Positions 5,144 through 5,191 of a stretch of DNA of 5,191 bases are shown in pieces. Made by a program: the position numbers and the translations under genes. Origin of the DNA: an uncultured Johnsonella sp. (lineage in GTDB: Bacteria > Bacillota > Clostridia > Lachnospirales > Lachnospiraceae). The notes under the pieces were generated by a model. The model searched no databases. It had not been told where the DNA came from and was given only the letters and a program-made list of their open reading frames with translations. The stretch's first letter is position 1. Every line of letters begins with the position of its first letter. Location of the stretch: contig CAJPUK010000141.1 of NCBI GenBank assembly GCA_905373785.1, forward strand, positions 1 to 5,191, in the 5' to 3' direction.

Positions 5144-5191
5144 TCTAAAATCTATCAAACTGTTACTCATTTTTAAATTTTAAGGGTATTA

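Noticed and set aside
5069..5170. 33-codon minus-strand frame upstream of agaS, possible leader peptide
   Set aside because: There is no ribosome binding site before its ATG, it covers the proposed promoter and operator, and its composition looks like random AT-rich sequence.
1..5191. CRISPR array, tRNA or rRNA genes
   Set aside because: No regularly spaced direct repeats, tRNA cloverleaf or rRNA sequence was recognised on reading both strands.

Overview
The window is AT-rich and reads as DNA from a low-GC, Gram-positive, anaerobic clostridial bacterium, most likely in or near the Lachnospiraceae. The evidence is strong AGGAGG-type ribosome binding sites, a Trp/Tyr-rich wall-binding repeat protein of the kind common in that family, and a mannose-family PTS gene next to a yajC-like gene. 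The species cannot be fixed from the sequence alone.

Layout, left to right. 1-117 is the C-terminal end of an AraC-family regulator on the plus strand. 118-307 holds a sigma-A-type promoter (219-247) overlapped by an 8-bp inverted repeat. 308-802 is a small secreted protein with cell-wall/glucan-binding repeats. 803-1092 lies between convergent genes and holds a 190-bp element (851-1040) bounded by 19-bp inverted repeats that match at 18 positions. This may be a miniature transposable element or a structured RNA.

Everything from 1093 to 5191 reads leftwards on the minus strand. In transcription order it contains a promoter with a palindromic operator candidate (5102-5143), agaS (galactosamine-6-phosphate deaminase/isomerase), agaF (PTS EIIA of the mannose family), a yajC-like gene that overlaps agaF by one base, a 36-codon 3' fragment of an IS200/IS605-type tnpB with its right-end hairpin (about 2938-3068), and a 588-residue enzyme of the 1-deoxyxylulose-5-phosphate synthase (DXS) family.

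The agaS-agaF-yajC block indicates uptake and catabolism of an amino sugar of the N-acetylgalactosamine type. The matching EIIB, EIIC and EIID genes are not in the window. The DXS-family gene is the most interesting protein. It keeps the thiamine-diphosphate and catalytic residues but appears to have lost the arginines and other residues with which true DXS holds its substrates, so it may be a sugar-catabolic relative and not an isoprenoid enzyme. The transposon remnant lies directly upstream of it, may supply its -35 box, and retains roughly the part of tnpB that normally encodes the guide (omega) RNA. The sequence just beyond the remnant closely resembles the agaS -10 region.
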